Position numbers and translations under genes: made by a program. Shown one piece after another: positions 10,748 through 21,127 of a stretch of 64,000 nt of DNA. The notes below the pieces were generated by a model. The model saw only the letters and a list, made by a program, of their open reading frames with translations, searched no databases and had not been told where the DNA came from. The DNA comes from Adiantum capillus-veneris (Eukaryota > Streptophyta > Polypodiopsida > Polypodiales > Pteridaceae): assembly GCA_014529385.2 (NCBI GenBank), contig CM043955.1:141144640-141208639 (forward strand), in the 5' to 3' direction. The first letter of the stretch is position 1. Each line of letters starts with the position of its first letter.

Positions 10748-10845
10748 GTCCACAAAGGGGAGTAAGCCCAAAGCTTTGTGGAAAGCTTCAAGATCGGTCC
10801 ACAAAGGGGAGTAAGCCCAAAGCTTTGTGGAAAGCTTCAAGCTTT
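10748..10845. repeat. 49-bp tandem duplication in the copia 3' region
   Basis: A 49-bp unit beginning gtccacaaaggggagtaag occurs twice in a row (10748-10796 and 10797-10845). It lies between the RNase H end and the 3' LTR. In most places the two units are identical, so the duplication is recent. Confidence 0.85.
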
Positions 10846-11452
10846 TCATGAGACAATGCCTTTGTGAAAAGATCTGCAAGCCTGCTAAGAGCCTCTCCCT
10901 GACATAGTGGGAATGCACCTCAATGTGCTTTGTGCGAGCATGAAAAACTAGGTTCCTCGCAACTGCCAATGTGCTTTGCCTATCAGTGTAGATAGTGTTG
11001 GCAGTGTCCTGTCCAACCCCCAAATCAGGCGTCTGAGCCATACACACTCAACCGTAGCTGTGAAGACTGCCCTGTACTCAGCCTCACAACTCGAAGTGGC
11101 CATATTAGGTTGCTTCTTGCTCAACCATGATATACATGAACTACCAAGCATGAAACAAAAACACTTGTGGACACTCGCATGTCAAAACAACCAACCCAAT
11201 CTGAGTCCAAAAAAGCATGTAAGTCTGGCGGCAATGATCCCCCCTTGGGATAAAACAAGCCAAGATCTAAAGTGCCACTAAGATAGCGGAAAATACTCTT
11301 GACAGCCTACCAATGCTTAGACCCTGGGCTATGCATAAATCTGCTGACCTATGAGACTGCAAATTGAATATCTGGCCTCGTATTGCATACATAAATGAGA
11401 CAGCCAATAGCAGTTTGGTAATAAGTGACATCAGCAAGATCGCTAGCATCAT
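10846..11452 (-). pseudogene. Copia RT C-terminus and RNase H
   Basis: Minus strand, C-terminal end of the polyprotein. From the right: YYQTAIGCLIYVCNTRPDI and a stop, SRFMHSPGSKHW, then RNase H with CISWLSKKQPNMATSSCEAE and YRAVFTATVECVWLRRL, and STLAVARNLVFHARTKHIEV, HSHYVRERL. These are the standard copia RNase H blocks. At least three frame changes and stops make it inactive. Confidence 0.85.
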
Positions 11453-11464
11453 GTAGACTCAACT

Positions 11465-12181
11465 TCAAACTGTTTCCATGGGAGTGGAAATAGGTTTGCA
11501 ATCCTCAAGTCTAAACTTACATAGCAATGTCTCTATGTAACTTTTCTGACACAAGGCAATACCACCATCAGACTGCTTAAACTGTATACCCAAGTAATGA
11601 TGCAACAACCCCAAATCTTTCATCTCGAAAGTAGCATTCAAATCAGCCTTAAATTCAGCAATATGTCTCCCATTTGCTCCAGTGATCAGCAAATCATCGA
11701 CATAAAGAACCACAATGAGAAGTACATCACTCTCACGCTTTACATACAATGTGCTTTCTGTTGGATTGTGACGAAAGCCTTGCTTGACCAAATGAGTGTT
11801 AGCTTTCTCATACCAAGCACGAGGAGATTGCTTCAACCCATACAAAGACTTCTTACATTTGCACACTTTGTCCTCTTGTCCTTTTATGACAAAATTGCGA
11901 GGCTGCGTTACATAAACTTCCTCAAATATGTCACCATTCAAGAAAGCAGTAACAATGTCTGATTGATGTACATCCCTACCAAAATGAGCTGCCAATGCAC
12001 ATAGAAAACGCACAGTAGTCATACGAAAAGTGGGAGAAAAAGTCTCTTCATAATCCATGCCTTTTTGCGGTACATAACCCTTTGCAACAAGTTGAGGCTT
12101 ATGGCGATCTATCTCACCATCCGGCTTACGTTTCAACTTGTAAACCCACTTCGTACCAATGGCCTTTTTGCCAAGAGGCAA
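11465..12181 (-). pseudogene. Copia reverse transcriptase
   Basis: The longest intact piece of the copia pol. From the N-side: AIGTKWVYKLKRKPDGEIDR, KGMDYEETFSPTFRMTTVRF, VHQSDIVTAFLNGDIFEEVY, CKKSLYGLKQSPRAWYE, and the catalytic box VVLYVDDLLITG with both aspartates (about 11680-11712 on the plus strand). The first palm motif has a serine before the catalytic D (QSD for the usual QMD). The frame is uninterrupted over 238 codons but is cut off from integrase and RNase H by frameshifts. Called pseudogene because the whole polyprotein is broken. Confidence 0.9.
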
Positions 12182-12206
12182 ATCACATAAAGTCCATGTG
12201 TCATTT

Positions 12207-13560
12207 CTATAAGTGCATCATATTTTGATTGCATGGTAGCCATCCAATTTTTTGAATTCTATGCTTCATCAAAAGACAGAGGCTCCTCAACATCATGTAA
12301 GCTAGACACAGCCAAAGAATAACAATTTGATGTATAAGATGCATGGCAAGAGCCTGAACGAGTACGACTAGACAAAGGTGCATCCAATTTACTGTCACGC
12401 AAAGTGTGCACCAACCATTTTGGCATATCTCTAGCCTGCTCATTCTCAGCCCTTTCCTCATCAAGTACATCATGTACATCTGCACCAGTAATAGGCTGAT
12501 CTGTAACATTTTCAAAAACCCACATAGGCTGTACATTTGCCTCATTGGAAATTACAATCGTATTTCCACCACTCAAAAGAGGCAACATAGTGTCATAAAT
12601 GTCCTGTGAGCTTACATTACTGTCTCTAGTACATGATAGCAAGGGCTGAACAGAATCTTCCACAAACACTACATCCCGTGAAACCAGAATATGTTTTGTT
12701 TGCAGATGATACAACTTGTAACCTTTGCTTTCAGCACTATAACCAACAAAAATACATTTGACAGCCTTATCATCCAATTTTCTGCGCTGTGTTTGTGGCA
12801 CCAAAGCATATGCCAAACAGCCAAAACCACGCATGTGCTCAATAAAAGGCTTTCTATCATGCCATGCTTCATATGGAGTAATAGACTGGAAAGCTTTGGT
12901 AGGACACCTGCTTAGGACATAAGTGGCACACATGATGGCCTCAAGCCAAAAAGAATGCGGCAAAGCTTGACTTTTGACCATACATCGTGCCATTTCCGTC
13001 GGTGACCTGTTTTTCCTCTCAGCAACACAATTTTGTTGAGGTGTGTAAGGCACTGTACATTGGTGTTTTATCCCACAACTAGCCAAAAATGCATTAAATT
13101 CATGAGACATATACTCCCCCCCTCGATAGGAACGGAGGGTGCCCATAATACATTTCGAGACATTTTCAGCCATAGCCAGAAATTGTTTGAAGCACATAAA
13201 AACTTCGGACTTCGCTTTAAGCGGAAATACCCATGCATGCCTGGAGTAATCATCAATGAAAGTCACGAAGTACAGGTAATTGCCCAAGGATGGAGTTTGC
13301 ATGGGCCCACAAACATCACTATGCACAAGCTGCAACCTGCATGTGGCCCGAACTGAACCATCCTTTGGAAACTTAGAATGCTGCATCTTACCCAAAATAC
13401 AGCCTTCACAAGCATGTTTGACAGGTGCTTCAAGAGGTGGCAAAGAAGCAACCATATCAGATTTCTGCAAATGCAACAAATTGGCAAAATTCAGATAACC
13501 AAAACGTGCATGCCAAAGTTTTGCATCTGAAATAGCCCTTGAATTTGCAACAGCATTTGT
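12207..13560 (-). pseudogene. Copia integrase
   Basis: Minus strand. Zinc segment ends HACEGCILGKMQHSKFP. Core: LQLVHSDVCGPMQTPSLG (first D), YFVTFIDDYSRHAWVFPLK, then SYRGGEYMSHEF where the family has D-R-G-G-E, so the second catalytic aspartate appears replaced by Y. PYTPQQNCVAERKNRSPTEM keeps the glutamate. The GKG/GYS region reads AVKCIFVGYSAESKGYKLY. The long frame runs 13479-12259, with the N-terminal part in another frame to about 13560. Domain order before RT identifies copia rather than gypsy. Confidence 0.88.
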
Positions 13561-15005
13561 AAAATTTTATCCACACTTGTCATACAAAGTGAGCATATAC
13601 AGCCCACTGCACAAAAGGCTAGATGCAACAATTTCATCACCAAAGCTGAGATCATGAACTGTACATCTGTCATCCACAAATTTTACTACAAGTCCAAGTC
13701 TAGCAAGTGTGGATACAGACAATACGTAAAGTGCATCAACAAGTGTGAAGGAACTGCCATGAGCAGCAGTAAGCACAATCTTTCCAACTCCTTGAACTGG
13801 ATAAGAGGCATTGTTGGCACGAGTGACATAATTCCCATGAGGGACAGACTCAAAGAGGTAAACAATTCACGATGTGAGGTAATGTGCTTCGTAGCACCAC
13901 TGTCAAAATACCACACATGTGAATCTGCAGCAACTGACAAGCATGCATCATGGATAGCAGGATTGTAAGTACACTCTACACTAAAAGCCCATTCTACATC
14001 AACATCGGCATCACAGTCTCCTTTCATAGAATACTCAACAATGGCCGCATTTGTAGTGGAACCAACATTTGCAGTGGAACCACCCTCTTTCTTCTTAGCC
14101 TCTTTGTCCTTCAACTTAGGACACGACTTGATCAAGTGATCATTAGATTTACCATAATGGCAATGCATCTTCTTTTTGCCCTTATCACTAGAATTGCCAG
14201 ACAAGGTGCTGCCAGCAGAAGCATTAGGAACATAAGTTTTGCCACTCGCAAATAGAACCATAAGAAGTGGCTGCATTGCTGTTACCACCCTTTCTTTGAG
14301 AAGCAATAAAAGCCCGTTCAACTGTCTAGTCCTGTTTTTTCTGGAAATTGACTCTTGCAAGAGCAATCTGCATAATGCATCAAACTTGACAACTTCTTGA
14401 TTTCCTTGGGTCATAAGTCTCCAAGTACTAGCAAAAGTTTGGTAAGAATCTGGTAAGGCATCAAGAACAGTCTGCACAAGGGAAGTATCTGAAATGACTT
14501 CACCTGCAGAAATAAGCTGCTCATTGATATCCTTGACACTAGCAAGGAAAGTGTCCATATCATCTTCCTCATGCATAATCTTTGACTCCACCTCTTTACG
14601 CAACAAAGCAATTTTAGCCTCATTGTGACTTGCATAAAGACCAGCCAAAATATTCCAAGTCTGTTTTGCAGATTTTACTGAACGAATGTGAGGAACAATG
14701 GTGCGTTTCACAGACAACGCAATCAATGCATGAGCCTGCGCATCCTTAACATCCCAATGAGCTTGTTCTGTCGTAGGAAAAACAACTCTAACAGCAGCAA
14801 CCCTTGCAGCAAGACCTGCAACATACTCAACATCGCCTACATCCTCAGAACTAGGACGTACTTTATTGCCCTGCACAATATTCCAGACGCCCTTTGATAC
14901 AAGAACGTGTTGCATCATATAAGAACACATAGGGTAATTATCTCCATCCAACCTGTCCTCAGCAGCAAACATCTTGAACACATCTGTGTTGTTGTTGTCA
15001 GCCAT
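13561..15005 (-). pseudogene. Copia gag and protease
   Basis: Starts at MADNNNTDVFKMFAAEDRLD (ATG at 15005), about 300 bases inside the primer site. UBN2/gag-polypeptide blocks: YPMCSYMMQHVLVSKGVWNI, HALIALSVKRTIVPHI, KTWNILAGLY-like SAKQTWNILAGLYASHNEAK, VQTVLDALPDSYQTF. The zinc knuckle CHYGKSNDHLIKSC is degenerate: the second Cys is missing. The protease active site VWYFDSGATKHIT is intact (D-S-G-A). The frame from 15068 to about 13686 is open for over 430 codons, unusually long for this window, then shifts before the gag-pre-integrase part. Confidence 0.9.
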
Positions 15006-15312
15006 GGCAAATGCTGCACCTGATGTGAAAACTGCCCGAAAATAGGAGAAACGGAGCATGAACAACACGTGCTATATAGCACAAACCGTAGAAGACTATA
15101 AGGCATCTGTTATGCAGAAAACGGCACTGAAAATAATTTTGCACAAAATGTCGAAATAGCCTGTGCAGTACTGCCTGTAGTGGAAACGGAGGCCGAAATT
15201 AGGCCGAAATATTTGTCGACCTGTGAACGCTCGCCAAAGCTCACTAAAATCGGAGAAAGTGAGCAGGCGTGTATTGGAGCAACTGATGATTGAGCCCGGG
15301 AGGACGCAACCT

Positions 15313-15324
15313 ACTCTGATACCA
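15313..15324 (-). promoter_or_regulatory. Copia primer-binding site (initiator tRNA-Met)
   Basis: Minus strand reads TGGTATCAGAG, the standard plant complement of the 3' end of initiator tRNA-Met. It lies two bases inside the 5' LTR and starts minus-strand DNA synthesis. It fixes the element's orientation. Confidence 0.93.
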
Positions 15325-15326
15325 AT

Positions 15327-15552
15327 TGTTGGAATTAGGGTTGCAGAGAAACGCACACATCTTGGAGAAGACGAAGGAAGCTTAAGGCACACAATAGAGA
15401 GTGTATTACTTAGTGTGCAATGGAAAGATAGATAGCCATAGAGCGATGGGCATATATACAATGCTCGGGGAAGAAACCTCCTAAAGAGGGAAAAAATGCC
15501 CCGGCGGTCCTAGTGTGTTCACATACATCAATACCACATGTATATGCTAACA
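15327..15552 (-). repeat. Copia 5' LTR
   Basis: 226 bp, partner of 10444-10669. Carries the element's promoter in principle. Outer end TAACA/TGTTA borders the duplicated target bases AATGC and chromovirus gag. Confidence 0.92.
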
Positions 15553-15872
15553 AATGCGTCATCAAGGAGAAAATTTCTGAGACCTTCTTATGGATCCTCT
15601 TCTTCTTCCAAATTGGAGAGAGGCCTCTTTTGGAAGTTTCGCAAGGAGGCTTCCTAGGTGCTCTCTCATCATGGTGGGGAGCTTGGAGAATGAGACTCCC
15701 ATGAGCATGAAGCTGCCATTGCACTTCACTTTGGAGGGATGGATTGCCCATGGCTTGTTGAAGCCTAGAAACAAGGTAGTTAACAAGCATAGGGGGCATC
15801 ATTAGTAGCCTACTCATTAGCAAAATCAAAGTTATCAACATTAGTTTCACTCTCTTTACTATTGTCAGCCAT
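15553..15872 (-). pseudogene. Chromovirus gag N-terminus
   Basis: Starts at ATG 15872 on the minus strand: MADNSKESETNVDNFDFANE, in-frame TAG, ATNDAPMLVNYLVSRLQQAM, then a region repeating PSKVKCNGSFMLMG in another frame, ending at the copia insertion. Together with 9293-10443 it makes one gag gene split by the copia element. Confidence 0.72.
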
Positions 15873-16275
15873 TCTAACAACTTTTAGGTGTAAACTTTCT
15901 AGGTGTACTTTGGCACTTCAAGCCCTAGTTGCTACTCCTCTTTACCCTTTAGAAAAAGCACTCAAGCTAAATTACCCGTGGCTCGAATACCATTAATTGC
16001 AAGGAATAGAAGAGAGGGTCGTTCAACACCAAAACAACATCGGCTCCTGTCAAGTTTCTAATAACTCAATAGTGGTTAAGCCATAGGCAAGCCCCATAGG
16101 ACTCCACTATTAAGACCATAGCTCTCGATGGTGATGCCCCATTAATTGCACAAAGGCAGGCACACTACAAGGCTGAAAAATCCCTATTCTACTTACTCAC
16201 ATGCAATTAATAATACCAACCATTTATAGCTAGCTTGAGGACCTCCCTTCTTGAGCAAGAAAAGAGAAACCTTGT
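15873..16275 (-). other. Chromovirus 5' leader
   Basis: Untranslated leader between the primer site and gag, on the minus strand. No recognisable domain. Retroelement leaders hold packaging and dimerisation signals, but none can be pointed to here. Confidence 0.6.
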
Positions 16276-16287
16276 GCTCTGATACCA
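16276..16287 (-). promoter_or_regulatory. Chromovirus primer-binding site (initiator tRNA-Met)
   Basis: The plus strand reads gctctgatacca, so the minus strand is TGGTATCAGAGC, one base inside the LTR end TGTTACA. It fixes the gag-side half of the element as leftward-transcribed and the LTR at 16289-17908 as its 5' LTR. Confidence 0.92.
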
Positions 16288-16288
16288 A

Positions 16289-17908
16289 TGTAACATTTAA
16301 TGCTCTAGTAACTTGTGTGTAGTGGAAAATAGCATGAACATAGTGAGCATTTCATTAGAATAGATTCCTAATGAGAATAACAAGAGTGCTTGGGTGGAGA
16401 GAGCAACAAAAAGTATAACACCTAGTTAGATAGCATGAACCATACTTCAAAAGAGAGAGAAATTAAGCAATTGACACAACAGTTGAGGACCGTATCTGCA
16501 TGGATCCGGTCCCCCCCCCAAAAGGCTTTGTATAATGGTTTCTCCCATCAAGAGAGACATACAATCCAATTCTTTGTGTTCCTTCAATACTAGCTAGTGC
16601 AATGAAGATGGAAACTTCAAGCACTAAGCAAAACACTTATCAAACACAACATTAATTCCCTCACGGTCTGAGACCCAAGACCTCACACACCTTTGAAGAT
16701 GGTGAGAGATAGCGGGGTATGGGAGTAGATTGAGAGGAAGAAGGAGTAGTCTTACAAGAAAGATGTACATCTCCTCACATAATCACTCATATTAGCATAG
16801 CTTAGCTTAGTAATTAGCATGGTAGAGAAGATGATCATGCATTGAATCTTGGCTCTTGGTTGGATTTGCATCACAAAGCCAAGAGTTGTTGGTGTAGGCC
16901 TCCCTTCTCACAAGCTTAGAGTAGGTGATAAGCTTTCCATTAAAGCTTGAGAAGGAGAAAGAGAGTCTTCTTACTCCACACATAGACTTGTGTGTGTGTG
17001 TGTGTGTGTGTGTAATAATGCCTTTGAAAAATCAGACCCCCCCCCCCCCCCCCCCCCCCCCCTCTCTCTCTCTCGGTCGACCCCTCGTGCTCATGCTCAC
17101 ACCCTATTGGACCTCCCTAGGCTTAGCCAATGAAATTTAAGCAACATAAGTGATAGCCTTCTGACATGTGTCCCCCTTTCCCCTTTTGTGAGAGGTTTAG
17201 CTAGGTAATTAATAAATGCAACTAAACTCTCATTGGAACCCTTTGTCTCCTGGCCAATAGGAATCAGGCAAGCCATTGGCCTGTTGAATGCTCATTGGAC
17301 CCCTTGGGAGGCTGTCTAATAGTCTTCTATAGAGCTTAATTCCTATTGGTTCTTTTATTAAGTGTTTTCAAATTAATTAAACTAGGTTTACTCTAGCCTA
17401 ATTCTCATTGGTCTACCTCCATGGCCATCCAATAGGATTTGAGTACACCTTGTGGGCATTTGGGCTAAGGAGCTGACATGTGTCCCGCATTCCCTTTGTG
17501 GAAAGGGAGCTTGTGTGTGTGTGTGTGTGAATTTCTCCCTCATCTCCTACAACTAGGCCTCGCCCCCTCCTATGTAGGGATGCATGAAGACTTTTTGGGA
17601 CACACACAAAGCATCCAATTTCCCTAATGTTTGACCTTTGGACACAAGCTTTGAATTTTGGAACGTTAGCCTTTTGGAAGTCTTAATGGGCTGAACCTTA
17701 GGGTCTTTTAAGCCCATTTTTGCACATTGATCTTTTGCAGATGGCCCCCCTTTGGATCCCTATTTTCCCTCCTTTGGATCCCTACTGTGGTCGGTCTGCC
17801 AGCTTAACCAATATTCTAGCCTTTTCTCTGCTGGCACTTTCCCATATTAAATGACCAATTTAAATTGAGAAAATCATCGAGGAGAATTAGATATTAGTTA
17901 TTATGATA
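16289..17908 (-). repeat. Chromovirus 5' LTR, full length (about 1620 bp)
   Basis: Runs (minus strand) from T-A-TCATAATAAC at 17908 (the second base is G in the sister LTR) to AAATGTTACA at 16289. Includes a (TG)n tract near 16991-17013 and a C homopolymer of over 20 bases near 17039-17062 followed by (CT)n. Reverse-complement match to 6902-8316 over about 1.4 kb. It is the only full-length LTR of this family in the window. Confidence 0.88.
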
Positions 17909-17956
17909 GGTATGCTCTAGGCCTCGGTGTCTCGTGAAAATTTGATATGTTGATGC

Positions 17957-18237
17957 AGCACTGCGCTCCGAGTGCGATGGAGACTGAGGTTGTAATCGCG
18001 AAGGAGGTGATTTGTCTCTGCTCATACATTTTGCTCGTCCCTCCACTAGATCTAGTTGATTGGGTGAAACGGACGCTATAAGAAGCACTAATGCTGGGGC
18101 CAAAGTAGTGCTTCTTAGCGTCTCTTTCACCTGATCAACTAGATCTAGTGGAGAGACGAGCAACATCTATGAGCAGAGACCGATCACCTCCTTTGCGATT
18201 GCAGCTTTAGTCTCCATCAGACTCAGAGCGTAGTGCT
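17957..18237. repeat. Long imperfect hairpin (foldback), arms about 133 bp, loop 15 bp
   Basis: Left arm 17957-18090 and right arm 18106-18237 are reverse complements with scattered mismatches; shared pieces include 'ccactagatctagttgat', 'ggaggtgat' and 'agaagcacta'. The outer ends read agcact..agtgct. No clear target duplication is visible. It sits between the chromovirus LTR and CACTA copy B and has no equivalent ahead of TNPA copy A. It could be a foldback MITE or an inverted duplication; its RNA would fold into a hairpin suited to small-RNA production. Confidence 0.85.
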
Positions 18238-18444
18238 TTTACAAGATACGTAGAATGCACACGAGAGACAAATTCACAAGAACTTCACAGGAATCTCTCT
18301 ACACAGGAATCCCTCCCCCCTTATGAGTCCTCTATCTCTCTCTCTCTCTCTCTACACATATTATCTATAGTATAGATTATAACTTGTCCATGTTTTCTTC
18401 TCCATTCAATATTAAGATAAAATGTTCATGTGTATAATGCAGGT
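18238..18444 (+). promoter_or_regulatory. Upstream region of TNPA copy B
   Basis: Homologous to about 3430-3611 ahead of TNPA copy A: a (CT)n tract (18331-18352), 'atagtatagattataacttg', 'ttctccattcaatattaaga', then aatgcaggtATG. Either 5' untranslated leader or an intron ending in gcag. No open frame. Confidence 0.6.
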
Positions 18445-19777
18445 ATGGATAATGACGAGTTTATTTCTTCTTTGTCACCCCAATAGAGGAGGTGGTACGA
18501 GGATCGTCATTGCTCTGGAGCACCATCCAATCGTTCCACTCCTTCAACGACATCTCCCTCTATTTTGGAGCATTCAACATGCTCCAAACCTTCGGTATCG
18601 ACGATACGATCTTCACACTTGTCTAGGCACCGACGCTCTAGTGGCGGTGATGGCGGTTGTTGTGGGGATGCCGCTGCTGATGCCTTGACACTGCCTTGTG
18701 TTTGACGAGGCTCCTTACCTTCCCCTTCTTTTCCTGCCCCCACACCAGCCATGACATTGCCATCTACGCCAGGTTTAACACGGCTATCAGCCGTTCCTGG
18801 CTACACACCACTAGCTACTCCTCCGGGAGTCACCCCAGTCGACACTCCTTGCTTCGGGCCCCAGACTCCAGTGGAGACACCTGACGTCCGTACACCCATC
18901 AAGATGCCACTAGAGACCCCTGTTGAGACACCCAGGTTCACGTGTCACAGGCAAGAGGGCTTGCCGTACTCGGTCGACATGAGCGGCGGCATCATCATGG
19001 ATTACGAAGGCAAGAAGGTGATCTCGTGCATGCGCGGTCTTTGCTCTCACATGTTTAGACACTACATACTAAACACCTGGAGTGAAGTGCCAAATGAATT
19101 AAAAGACAGAGTCATTAGCATGCTGCATGATGAGTGTCCCATGTCAAGTCAGGGTGAGTGCTTCAATGAAGACCGAATGAAGGTTTGAATGCACGAATAC
19201 TGCAAGCACAAGTGTTCTGAAGTACAAAAAGCAATAAAGCATGGGTGGAACAGACCAGATTGGCTGGCCAAAGAAGATTGGAAGAATGCGTAGCGAGCAG
19301 CGTGCGATAATCTTGACAAGTGGAAGCAACAAAAGGAGGCAGCCAAAGCGCGAGTAGAGGTAGGGAGCTCGGACCACTTGGAGAGCGGCGGGTGGGCATC
19401 ATTTGAGGTCAATTTTGTAAGTGTTTTTTCATTTCTCTTTAGGTTTGGTAGCTACGTTTGTTTGTACTTTTAAATTCTAACATAATTAATTCTTTGTATG
19501 TTTTGAACAGTGGTCGATGACAAAACGTGACCCCACACCGTACGAATGCGTATACACATGCAGAAAGGTCTTAAACGCACTGATGGCAATTCTGAGTTCT
19601 CGCGACGGCATGGTTAGTATTTCACTTTATTCTTTTACATTTGTTGTATTTTAATGATAAGCTAAGAAAATAGATTGTGTTGTGATTATGTGTTTATACT
19701 TAGAGAAAGTATGTCTTGTTTTTTTTCAGCAGAATCCGATAGATACGCCGCTTGGACGCGATGAGACGTCTGACTAG
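18445..19777 (+). pseudogene. TNPA-like CACTA accessory protein, copy B, three exons, broken
   Basis: More complete than copy A. Exon 1 (18445-19416): MDNDEFISSLSP then stop TAG, Ser-rich part, Thr-Pro repeats (GYTPLATPPGVTPVDTP, GPQTPVETPDVRTPIK), then a Transposase_24/PTTA-like part: SCMRGLCSHMFRHYILNTW, SEVPNELKDRVISMLHDEC, stop TGA, MHEYCKHKCSEVQKAIKHGW, RPDWLAKEDWKNA, stop, KWKQQKEAAKARVEVGSSDH. Introns 19417-19510 and 19613-19729 have GT-AG ends. Exon 2 encodes WSMTKRDPTPYECVYTCRKV; exon 3 QNPIDTPLGRDETSD and stop. TNPA binds subterminal repeats, here at 20220-20360. Three stops make it a pseudogene. Confidence 0.78.
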
Positions 19778-20219
19778 ACGTCAATCTAGTCGTAGCTAGA
19801 TAGCATTAGTTTCCTTTTGTCATAGCATGTATAATGAGATGACGTGTATACATATTTTTGTAACTATTGGAAAACCATGTATTTTCTCAATAATGACAAT
19901 TGTGTTGTAACTATTACATTTGCAAAGCTTAACAATCAAGTGATTTTCCCTATGATGTGTAAAATTGTCACTGATTTACTTTCGTCCAATTACTTTTGTC
20001 GATTTTGTATCTTTATTTTGCAAACAATCTATGCATGATGGAGTTAATGGTTATATTGTCTTGTGGGTGACTACTTTGGATCTATACCTTGCACTTTTTT
20101 TCAAAGGTGAATCTGGGCTTATCTTGGATTCATTTAGGTTTACTCTATTCTGGAAACATTCAATATGGTTGATGGGTGAATGCCCTGCCACCCAAAATAT
20201 TTTACTCTCGGGTGTCTCT
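19778..20219 (+). other. CACTA copy B 3' untranslated region, no gene
   Basis: AT-rich tail after the TNPA stop with no recognisable coding. 'ttatggttga', poly-pyrimidine runs and several AATAA-like strings could serve as polyadenylation signals. Nothing else seen. Confidence 0.5.
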
Positions 20220-20402
20220 ATAAGCGTCTCTATATAAGGTTCTGCTACATCGCTATAAGCGTGGCTACAGAAGGACTGTAACCGTCGCTATATAGCAACG
20301 CATATAGCGACACTCATAGCGATGTTCCCGTAGCAACGGTTTTAGCGATGCGGGGGAGTATAAAAACCCAATGTATTTTCATCGCTAAAAACATTACAAG
20401 TG
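20220..20402 (+). repeat. CACTA subterminal repeat array and 3' terminus
   Basis: At least eight short copies of a tagcga/tcgcta core in both orientations (for example 'catcgctataagcg', 'ccgtcgctatatagc', 'catatagcgacac', 'catagcgatg', 'tttagcgatg') lie within 150 bp. The DNA then ends in 'cgctaaaaacattacaagtg' at 20402, directly before chromovirus integrase sequence. In CACTA elements TNPA binds such repeats and termini begin CAC (family knowledge). Read inward the end is CACTTGTAATG. The matching 5' terminus is not found in this window. Confidence 0.68.
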
Positions 20403-20938
20403 CACAGAACCTCTTGTTGTGTTATATCCATCTCAAAGAAAAGGCAAAAAGGGCTGCTGCTAATAAGCACATAAGAGCCTTAGCCATTAAAATAAATGAT
20501 TGGGTCTTACTAAAGTTTTTGAAGGCTATGGGCAAGAATCCTACGGGCCACCAAGAATATTATGCTAAACCAGTAAAAAGATACTATGGTCCTTTTTAAA
20601 TTCTTAAGCTAATCAATGAGCTGGCTTAATAGTTAAAATTGCCCAATCATTGTCTCATTCACAGTGCTAACCATGTGAGCCTACTCAAGCCTTACAAAGG
20701 AGAGCCATCAAAAGAACCAATAATGGAGGATCCGCCAGAGATCAAAGATCAAGAAGAGGTGTTGCAGCTCGAATCAATCCTTCAATATGAAGACATGGTA
20801 CTAAGAAACGATAAGATTATCCAATGATATATTGTTAAGTTTAAGGCTTATCCTTTTAAAGATGCCAGAGGGATGCAAGGAACCTAGCTTAAGGATAATA
20901 TGAACCTTGTCAATGCTTACAATGCTACACCAGAGTAA
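20403..20938 (+). pseudogene. Third chromovirus: integrase C-terminus and chromodomain
   Basis: Starts inside integrase at the CACTA border. AAANKHIRALAIKINDWVLL, MGKNPTGHQEYYAKPVKRYY, GPF, stop, then LLKPYKGEPSKEPIMEDPPE, VLQLESILQYEDMVLRNDKI, a TGA, YIVKFKAYPFKDARGM, stop, NMNLVNAYNATPE. A diverged homologue of 6075-6548 with at least four stops. The rest of pol would have lain left of the CACTA insertion and is absent. This is an older insertion than the pair at 4182-17908. Confidence 0.82.
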
Positions 20939-21127
20939 GCAAATGAAAATGCATTTTAAATAAACAATGTTTTTGTCTTATAAGACTCATTCTCTTTCTT
21001 TTATGATGCACAAAATTCAAGAAGTATGCTACACCAGAGTAAGCAAATGAAAATGCATTTTAAATAAACAATGTTTTTGTTTTATAAGACTCATTCTCTT
21101 TCTTTTATTATGCACAAAATTCAAGAA
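20922..21127 (+). repeat. 103-bp tandem duplication across the chromovirus stop and 3' UTR
   Basis: The 103-bp unit starting atgctacaccagagtaagc occurs at 20922-21024 and again at 21025-21127 with two or three differences. It duplicates the end of the chromodomain frame and the start of the 3' UTR. The first chromovirus copy (6530-6640) has a single unit. Confidence 0.9.

Larger units (their letters stand above)
10444..15552 (-). mobile_element. Complete Ty1/copia LTR retrotransposon, inserted in chromovirus gag
   Basis: A full-length but inactive copia element of 5109 bp, transcribed leftward. Two LTRs of 226 bp each (10444-10669, 15327-15552) share the ends TGTTACC and TTCCAACA in element orientation. 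A primer site complementary to initiator tRNA-Met lies inside the 5' LTR and a G-rich polypurine tract inside the 3' LTR. Domain order gag, protease, integrase, RT, RNase H is the copia order. The flanks are GATGC at 10439-10443 and AATGC at 15553-15557, a 5-bp target duplication with one later change. The two LTRs differ at a limited number of sites, so insertion is fairly recent but not new. Confidence 0.93.

Noticed and set aside
11597-11962. 121-codon plus-strand frame inside the copia RT
   Set aside because: Lies entirely opposite a clear RT reading frame; shadow.
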